Assembly (NCBI RefSeq): GCF_019308355.1
Contig: NZ_JAAGKM010000005.1
Location: forward strand, 1 to 64,000
DNA length: 64,000 nucleotides
Reading direction: 5' to 3'
From: Empedobacter falsenii
GTDB lineage: Bacteria; Bacteroidota; Bacteroidia; Flavobacteriales; Weeksellaceae
Positions within the stretch are counted from its first letter, which is position 1; each line of letters begins with the position of its first letter. The notes beneath the pieces were generated by a model that made no database searches, was not told the DNA's origin, and was given only the letters and a program-made list of their open reading frames with translations. Both the position numbers and the translations under genes were made by a program. Of the stretch, positions 63,940 through 64,000 are shown piece after piece.

Positions 63940-63969
63940 AATGCGTCATTATATCGTTAATGACGCATT
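63940..63969. terminator. Perfect 12-base hairpin near the window end
   Basis: AATGCGTCATTA (63940-63951), loop TATCGT, TAATGACGCATT (63958-63969). T-rich on the right and A-rich on the left, so it can act as a terminator on either strand, ending whatever lies beyond the window before the defence cluster begins. Confidence 0.75.
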
Positions 63970-64000
63970 TATATTAATCGTTGAATATTTTTGCTACTTG

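Noticed and set aside
1-64000. CRISPR array, rRNA operon or replication origin
   Set aside because: No regularly spaced repeats, no rRNA segments and no cluster of DnaA boxes were noticed by reading; this was not computed.

Overview
The window is AT-rich and looks like the chromosome of a Flavobacteriia-type Bacteroidota, most like Weeksellaceae (Empedobacter/Chryseobacterium-like). This rests on two GLPGLI-family proteins, DUF2480, gldA, DUF3857/transglutaminase proteins, the parE/parC arrangement, A-rich rather than Shine-Dalgarno start contexts, and promoters of the Bacteroidota type (TTTG, about 19 bases, TAnnTTTG). Species cannot be settled from the sequence alone.

Layout. 1-236 is the cut-off end of an IS3-family insertion sequence. 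379-2158 holds a small secreted-protein/GLPGLI cluster. After a gene-free stretch (2159-3002) come peptide-utilisation genes: an exported S9 dipeptidyl peptidase, two POT peptide transporters and an exported thioredoxin. 9.4-16.2 kb carries comEC, DUF2141, an ECF sigma factor with a membrane partner ending in a beta-barrel, a lipoprotein, lpxB and DUF2480. 16.2-25 kb holds clpB, cysE-cysK, a DUF2147 protein, an MsbA-type exporter, aroA and a MazG-like pyrophosphohydrolase. 25-30 kb holds two paralogous DUF3857 proteins and dtd.

30-35.1 kb is an aromatic amino-acid operon on the minus strand: pheA, an aminotransferase, tyrA, DAHP synthase/chorismate mutase, and rsgA. Ahead of pheA I find what looks like a complete ribosome-mediated attenuator: a Bacteroidota promoter, a 28-codon leader peptide with 7 Phe and 4 Tyr, a segment GGGACT that can pair with the terminator's 5' arm, and an intrinsic terminator just before the pheA start. 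This is the most notable signal in the window.

35-53.6 kb is housekeeping: gldA, ychF, an aminotransferase, parE-parC-rhomboid, an NlpC/P60 lipoprotein, rpsT within a cluster of four tRNA-Glu genes, an oligopeptide ABC ATPase, a CNNM/CorC protein with a terminator-like leader hairpin, an exonuclease, a serine hydrolase, superoxide dismutase, folB and tRNA-Cys.

53.7-64 kb, directly downstream of tRNA-Cys, is an accessory defence-type region on the minus strand: a VanZ-like remnant, an SNF2-family helicase, an AlbA_2/Schlafen-like ATPase, a stretch of degenerate repeats, type III restriction-modification mod and res, and a 120-residue zinc-finger reading frame that overlaps the res stop codon but has ATA where ATG would be expected. 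No rRNA operon or CRISPR array was seen.
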